Below, in pieces: positions 38,568-41,634 of a stretch of DNA of 41,634 nt. Position numbers and translations under genes: made by a program. The stretch lies in NCBI GenBank assembly GCA_021826025.1, contig JAKBBG010000007.1:6840-48473 (forward strand), written 5' to 3'. Under the pieces are notes generated by a model. That model did no database searches and was not told the origin of the DNA. It worked only from the letters and a program-made list of their open reading frames with translations. The DNA comes from Pseudomonadota bacterium (lineage in GTDB: Bacteria > Pseudomonadota > Gammaproteobacteria > Burkholderiales > Ferrovaceae). Each line of letters opens with the position of its first letter. The first letter of the stretch is position 1.

Positions 38568-38986
38568 GCCGTCGCTTCCCGGATTTCGAAGTCGTGGGTG
38601 AGTTCTGCCGTTTTGCCCAGCATGAGACTTGCCGAACAGTATTTTTCGGCGGACAGGCGGATGGCCCGGTCCACCAGTTCCGGCTTGAGGTTGCGGCCGG
38701 TGACGATGAAATGGAAATGGATTTTGGTGAACACCTTCGGGTCCGTTTCGGCCCGCTCCGATTCCAGTTCCACCACGCAGTCCGTCACGTCGGCATGGGA
38801 GCGCTTGAGGATCAGCACCACGTCGAACGCGGTGCAGCCGCCCGTGCCGACCAGCACCGCTTCCATGGGACGCACGCCCAGGTTGCGCCCCCCGGCTTCG
38901 GGCGCGCCGTCCATGAGAAACGTGTGCCCGCTCCCGCTTTCCCCCAGGAAACTCATTCCTTCGACCCACTTGACGCGTGCTTTCAT
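38564..38986 (-). CDS. OsmC family protein
   Basis: 140 aa. OsmC/Ohr-type proteins reduce organic hydroperoxides through two cysteines. Seen: the two conserved cysteines, Cys51 in GTGGCTAFDVV and Cys117 in KYCSASLML, with the family's GVRPMEA segment. It is of the small YhfA-like branch whose role is less clear than Ohr. ATG at 38986 is the family-like start; an upstream in-frame ATG/GTG within 21 bases cannot be ruled out. First gene of a coupled osmC-trpD-trpC run, divergent from rplM. Confidence 0.92.
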   Translation of the reverse strand: MKARVKWVEGMSFLGESGSGHTFLMDGAPEAGGRNLGVRPMEAVLVGTGGCTAFDVVLILKRSHADVTDCVVELESERAETDPKVFTKIHFHFIVTGRNLKPELVDRAIRLSAEKYCSASLMLGKTAELTHDFEIREATA

Positions 38987-39023
38987 GACCGGCCCCACAC
39001 TCCCCATTCGGTGAATTTAACCG

Positions 39024-39052
39024 ATTATAGCGGCCCCGCCGGCCGATTTGAA
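39024..39052 (-). promoter_or_regulatory. Promoter of osmC-trpD-trpC
   Basis: Minus strand: TTCAAA (39052-39047), 17-bp spacer, perfect TATAAT (39029-39024), 37 bases before the osmC ATG. Its -35 is 7 bases from that of the rplM promoter, so polymerases on the two strands may compete. Confidence 0.6.
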
Positions 39053-39059
39053 ATGCGGA

Positions 39060-39089
39060 TTGACAGTGCCGACCGGGGCCGGCTACAAT
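39060..39089 (+). promoter_or_regulatory. Sigma-70 promoter of rplM-rpsI
   Basis: Perfect TTGACA at 39060-39065, 18-bp spacer, TACAAT at 39084-39089, followed 33 bases later by the rplM ATG. It is the best promoter match in the window, as expected for ribosomal protein genes. Confidence 0.85.
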
Positions 39090-39122
39090 TGCTGGCTCAT
39101 TTCACTTAAGACCGATGCTGTC

Positions 39123-39551
39123 ATGAAAACCTTTTCAGCCAAGGCGCAAGACGTTCAACGCGACTGGTATGTGGTCGATGCCACGGACCGCGTGCTGGGG
39201 CGCCTCGCCAGCCAGATTGCGCTGCGCCTGCGCGGCAAGCACAAAGCCATTTTCACCCCCCACGTGGACACGGGCGATTTCATCGTGGTCGTCAACGCCG
39301 ACAAGATCCGCGTCACGGGCAACAAGGGCGAAGACAAGAAGTACTACCGCCATTCCGGCTATCCCGGCGGCATTTACGAAACCAGTTTCAACAAGCTGCG
39401 CGCCCGCCATCCGGCCCGCGTGCTGGAAAAGGCGGTCAAAGGCATGCTGCCCAAGGGTCCCCTGGGCTATGCCATGATCAAGAAAATGAAAGTGTACGCC
39501 GGGGCCGAACACCCGCATGCGGCACAACAACCCAAGCCATTGAATATCTGA
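39123..39551 (+). CDS. rplM: 50S ribosomal protein L13
   Basis: 142 aa, exactly the usual length. Early-assembly protein of the large subunit. Seen: MKTFSAK start, the [16 protein letters not shown] block (17-32), [17 protein letters not shown], and the C-terminal [15 protein letters not shown] segment. An in-frame upstream start would add 25 unlikely residues and lie before the promoter's -35. Followed after 7 bp by rpsI, the universal L13-S9 pair. Confidence 0.99.
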   Translation: MKTFSAKAQDVQRDWYVVDATDRVLGRLASQIALRLRGKHKAIFTPHVDTGDFIVVVNADKIRVTGNKGEDKKYYRHSGYPGGIYETSFNKLRARHPARVLEKAVKGMLPKGPLGYAMIKKMKVYAGAEHPHAAQQPKPLNI

Positions 39552-39558
39552 GGTTTTC

Positions 39559-39951
39559 ATGATCGGCAACTACTATTACGGCACGGGGCGGCGCAAAAGC
39601 GCGGTAGCCCGCGTCTTCCTCAAGACGGGTTCCGGCAAGTTCGAAGTGAACGGCAAGACCCTGGACGAATACTTTTCCCGCGAAACCGGCCGCATGGTGG
39701 TGCGCCAGCCGCTCGCGCTGACCAACAACCTGAACGGCTTCGACATCCGCGTCAACGTCATCGGCGGCGGGGAATCCGGCCAGGCCGGCGCGGTGCGCCA
39801 CGGCATCACCCGGGCGCTGATCGATTTCAACCCCGAACTGAAGACGGCCCTCAAGCAGGCCGGCCTCGTCACGCGCGATGCGCGCGAAGTGGAGCGAAAG
39901 AAAGTGGGGTTGCACAAAGCCCGCCGGCGCAAGCAGTTCAGCAAACGCTGA
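39559..39951 (+). CDS. rpsI: 30S ribosomal protein S9
   Basis: 130 aa. Small-subunit protein whose C-terminal tail reaches the P-site tRNA. Seen: [16 protein letters not shown] (5-20), the [15 protein letters not shown] core and the basic tail ending in QFSKR with the conserved last Arg. GAGG lies 5 bases before the ATG. Ends the rplM-rpsI transcript; the terminator at 39970 follows. Confidence 0.99.
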   Translation: MIGNYYYGTGRRKSAVARVFLKTGSGKFEVNGKTLDEYFSRETGRMVVRQPLALTNNLNGFDIRVNVIGGGESGQAGAVRHGITRALIDFNPELKTALKQAGLVTRDAREVERKKVGLHKARRRKQFSKR

Positions 39952-39969
39952 TCGCAGCCCCCCCAGAGA

Positions 39970-39997
39970 AAAGCCGGCTTCCACGCCGGCTTTTTTT
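39970..39997 (+). terminator. Rho-independent terminator of rplM-rpsI
   Basis: Stem AAAGCCGGC (39970-39978) with GCCGGCTTT (39985-39993), 6-base loop, then a run of seven T from 39991. It lies 19 bp past rpsI. Confidence 0.93.
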
Positions 39998-40018
39998 ATC
40001 GCCGCCGCCTGCGATCGC

Positions 40019-40024
40019 TATAAA
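40019..40024 (+). promoter_or_regulatory. Possible -10 of argC
   Basis: TATAAA 29 bases before the argC ATG, just past the rpsI terminator, so argC needs its own promoter. No clear -35 is present, and I see no obvious ARG box. Confidence 0.45.
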
Positions 40025-40052
40025 ATGGGCGGCAGAACACGAGGAACGCATC

Positions 40053-41081
40053 ATGATCACAGTAGGCATCGTTGGCGGAACCGGCTATACCGGCGTCGAA
40101 CTCCTGCGGCTGCTCGCCCAGCACCCGGAAGTCCGCCTGCAGGCCATCACCTCGCGCAAGGAGGCCGGACAGGCGGTGGAGGCCCTTTTCCCCAGCCTGC
40201 GCGGCCACGTGGACCTCGCCTTCAGCCTGCCCGAGCAGGCCGGACTCGCGCAGTGCGACCTGGTGTTTTTCGCCACCCCCAACGGCGTGGCCATGGAACA
40301 GGCGCGTGCCCTGGTGGACGCGGGCGTGCGGGTGATCGACCTGGCGGCCGACTTCCGAATCAAGGACCTGGCCCTGTGGGAAAAATGGTACGGCATGAAG
40401 CACGCCTGCCCCGACCTGGTGGCAGAAGCGGTCTACGGCCTGCCGGAAGTGAACCGGGCCGCCATCCGCGAGGCGCGCCTGGTGGCCAACCCCGGCTGCT
40501 ACCCGACGGCCGTCCAGCTGGGGTTCCTGCCCCTGCTCGAAGCGGGGATCGTGGATCCGGACTGCCTGATCGCCGACGCCAAATCCGGCGTTTCCGGCGC
40601 CGGCCGGAAAGCCGAGACCCACATCCTGTTCGCCGAAGCCGGCGACAATTTCAAGGCCTACGGGGTGGCCGGCCACCGGCACCACCCCGAAATCCGGCAG
40701 GGCCTGCAGGCGGCTTCGGGAGCGCCCGTGGGCCTCACGTTCGTGCCGCACCTGGTGCCCATGATCCGGGGCATCCATGCCACGCTGTACGCCCGCCTGC
40801 GCGGCGACGCCCAAGTCCAGGCCCTGTACGAAGCGCGCTATGCCGACGAACCGTTCGTGGACGTGCTGCCTCCCGGCAGCCAGCCCGACACCCGTTCCGT
40901 GCGCGCCTCCAACCTGTGCCGGATCGCCCTGCACCGCCCCCAGGGCGGCGACACGGTGGTGGTGCTGTCGGTGATCGACAACCTGGTCAAGGGGGCGGCC
41001 GGGCAGGCCGTGCAGAACATGAACCTGATGTTCGGTTTTCCCGAAACCCTGGGGCTCACCCAGGTGCCGGTTTTGCCGTGA
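40053..41081 (+). CDS. argC: N-acetyl-gamma-glutamyl-phosphate reductase
   Basis: 342 aa. NADPH-dependent reduction of the product of ArgB (encoded at 25.8 kb) in arginine synthesis. Seen: Rossmann motif GGTGYTG (8-14), [10 protein letters not shown] (96-105) and the catalytic Cys149 in NPGCYPT. GAGG lies 8 bases before the ATG. Placement between rpsI and erpA is a known betaproteobacterial arrangement. The argB and argC genes are on opposite strands 13 kb apart, so they are not one operon. Confidence 0.97.
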   Translation: MITVGIVGGTGYTGVELLRLLAQHPEVRLQAITSRKEAGQAVEALFPSLRGHVDLAFSLPEQAGLAQCDLVFFATPNGVAMEQARALVDAGVRVIDLAADFRIKDLALWEKWYGMKHACPDLVAEAVYGLPEVNRAAIREARLVANPGCYPTAVQLGFLPLLEAGIVDPDCLIADAKSGVSGAGRKAETHILFAEAGDNFKAYGVAGHRHHPEIRQGLQAASGAPVGLTFVPHLVPMIRGIHATLYARLRGDAQVQALYEARYADEPFVDVLPPGSQPDTRSVRASNLCRIALHRPQGGDTVVVLSVIDNLVKGAAGQAVQNMNLMFGFPETLGLTQVPVLP

Positions 41082-41101
41082 AAGTGTAGAATGATTATAA
41101 A
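41073..41101 (+). promoter_or_regulatory. Probable promoter of erpA
   Basis: TTGCCG (41073-41078), 17-bp spacer, TATAAA (41096-41101), 64 bases before the erpA ATG. The -35 overlaps the end of argC. A second -10-like TAGAAT lies at 41087-41092. GC hairpins follow in the leader. Confidence 0.6.
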
Positions 41102-41102
41102 T

Positions 41103-41138
41103 GCCGCAGCAGGTTGCGGCCCCCGGCGGCTTGCCGCC
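41103..41138 (+). other. Two tandem GC hairpins in the argC-erpA gap
   Basis: Hairpin A: GCCGCA (41103-41108) with TGCGGC (41115-41120). Hairpin B: GGCGG (41125-41129) with CCGCC (41134-41138), CTTG loop. GCGGC of A could instead pair with GCCGC of B, so alternative folds are possible. If the promoter at 41073-41101 is used, transcription would begin inside hairpin A, leaving only B in the RNA. Confidence 0.5.
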
Positions 41139-41165
41139 CCTTTCGATTGTGATGGAGCATCCCTG

Positions 41166-41519
41166 ATGAACGCACCGACAGAAATGATGCCGGCCCCGCT
41201 GATTTTCACCGACAGCGCGGCGGACAAGGTCAAACAGCTGATCGACGAGGAAGGCAACTCCGACCTCAAGCTGCGGGTCTTCGTGACCGGCGGCGGCTGC
41301 TCCGGCTTCCAGTACGGCTTCACGTTCGAGGAAGTCAGCAACGCCGACGACACCGTCATGGAAAAGAACGGCGTCTCCCTCCTGATCGACCCCATGAGCT
41401 ACCAGTACCTGGTGGGCGCCGAAATCGACTACAAGGAAGACCTGGAAGGGGCCCAGTTCATCATCCGCAACCCCAACGCCACATCCACCTGCGGCTGCGG
41501 TTCCTCCTTCTCCGCCTGA
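41166..41519 (+). CDS. erpA: Iron-sulfur cluster insertion protein ErpA
   Basis: 117 aa, A-type carrier that hands [4Fe-4S]/[2Fe-2S] clusters to target enzymes. Seen: conserved cysteines Cys45 ([11 protein letters not shown]) and Cys109/Cys111 (TCGCGSSF). The ErpA assignment over IscA follows from the argC-erpA context and the absence of isc genes. GGAG 8 bases before the ATG fixes the start; an ORF extension 75 bases upstream has no ribosome-binding site. The stop codon is part of a perfect hairpin shared with nudB. TtcA, encoded at 7.8 kb, is an Fe-S enzyme that may need such a carrier. Confidence 0.95.
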   Translation: MNAPTEMMPAPLIFTDSAADKVKQLIDEEGNSDLKLRVFVTGGGCSGFQYGFTFEEVSNADDTVMEKNGVSLLIDPMSYQYLVGAEIDYKEDLEGAQFIIRNPNATSTCGCGSSFSA

Positions 41520-41531
41520 ACGGTCAGGCGG
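41512..41531. terminator. Bidirectional hairpin containing both the erpA and nudB stop codons
   Basis: Perfect 8-bp stem CCGCCTGA (41512-41519) with TCAGGCGG (41524-41531), loop ACGG. The TGA of erpA ends the left arm and the TGA of nudB (minus strand) begins the right arm. No T tract on either side, so termination may be weak or Rho-dependent. Confidence 0.45.
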
Positions 41532-41634
41532 TTCGGGCCGGCAGGGTCCGGATCGCCTCGCGGTTCGACCACGAAAAGCATTTTTCCGCGGCCGCTTCCC
41601 AGGGCAGCCACAGGTGCGCCCGGTGCTCCTGGGG
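41524..41634 (-). CDS. nudB: Dihydroneopterin triphosphate diphosphatase NudB, C-terminal part
   Basis: Only the last 36 codons are in the window; the gene enters from the right edge. Seen: EHRAHLWLPWEAA followed by FSWSNREAIRTL and a stop, which matches the C-terminus of NudB-type Nudix hydrolases (E. coli has a similar SWSNRQAI). The Nudix box lies outside. NudB removes pyrophosphate from dihydroneopterin triphosphate in folate synthesis. The call rests on this short tail and could be another Nudix protein. Its stop is 4 bp from that of erpA. Confidence 0.65.
   Translation of the reverse strand, partial: PQEHRAHLWLPWEAAAEKCFSWSNREAIRTLPARTA

Overview
The window is 41.6 kb of GC-rich (about two thirds G+C by eye), gene-dense bacterial chromosome, almost certainly from a betaproteobacterium. 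The evidence is the bamE/fur divergent pair, the slt-cca-midA run, the metK-ahcY-metF methyl-cycle operon facing an lpxL-dapF-DUF484-xerC operon, the rplM-rpsI-argC-erpA cluster, two porins of the betaproteobacterial general-porin type, and coq7 for ubiquinone. Order and genus cannot be fixed from the sequence alone. I see no rRNA, tRNA, CRISPR array, insertion sequence, phage or plasmid gene; this is core genome with a few accessory-looking transport blocks. No stretch longer than 300 bases lacks a gene; the longest gap (28893-29182) holds the porin 1 leader and the porin 2 terminator.

Layout. 1-3.3 kb: 5' end of bamE (minus), fur (plus), sucCD (minus) with its terminator and a structured leader, then a DUF2889 gene (minus). 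3.5-10 kb: slt-cca (plus), midA (minus, tail overlapping cca), ttcA and a class V aminotransferase (plus). 10-13.3 kb: metK-ahcY-metF (minus). 13.4-16.7 kb: lpxL-dapF-DUF484-xerC (plus). 16.7-23.3 kb: a five-gene minus-strand run, tyrS - MFS (LplT-like) - MATE - small His-rich protein - TonB-dependent receptor, with overlapping or nearly abutting junctions except for a 63-bp gap before the receptor. 23.4-25.8 kb: M23 peptidase and anmK (plus). 25.8-27.4 kb: coq7-argB (minus). 27.5-30.5 kb: two tandem porins, each with its own hairpin terminator. 30.7-36.6 kb: a tripartite RND efflux operon (pump, adaptor, outer-membrane lipoprotein). 36.8-39 kb: osmC-trpD-trpC, coupled by GTGA overlaps. 39-41.6 kb: rplM-rpsI (terminator), argC, erpA (all plus), then the 3' end of nudB (minus).

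How it fits together. Most genes are housekeeping: iron regulation, TCA cycle, cell-wall recycling and hydrolysis (slt, M23, anmK), lipid A, lysine/peptidoglycan precursor (dapF), arginine (argB, argC), tryptophan (trpC, trpD), the activated-methyl cycle, tRNA maturation and charging (cca, ttcA, tyrS), ribosomal proteins, Fe-S delivery (erpA) and ubiquinone. The envelope theme is strong: BamE, LpxL, porins, a TonB receptor, three exporters and two peptidoglycan-active enzymes.

I found no clear new defence or biosynthetic system. The best leads are: the transport block behind tyrS, whose small His-rich protein and receptor with loop cysteines suggest metal or metallophore traffic; mutually exclusive hairpins in the sucC leader; a 13-bp inverted repeat inside the predicted promoter of the RND operon with no regulator gene nearby; and a CCA-adding enzyme that has lost its HD motif.
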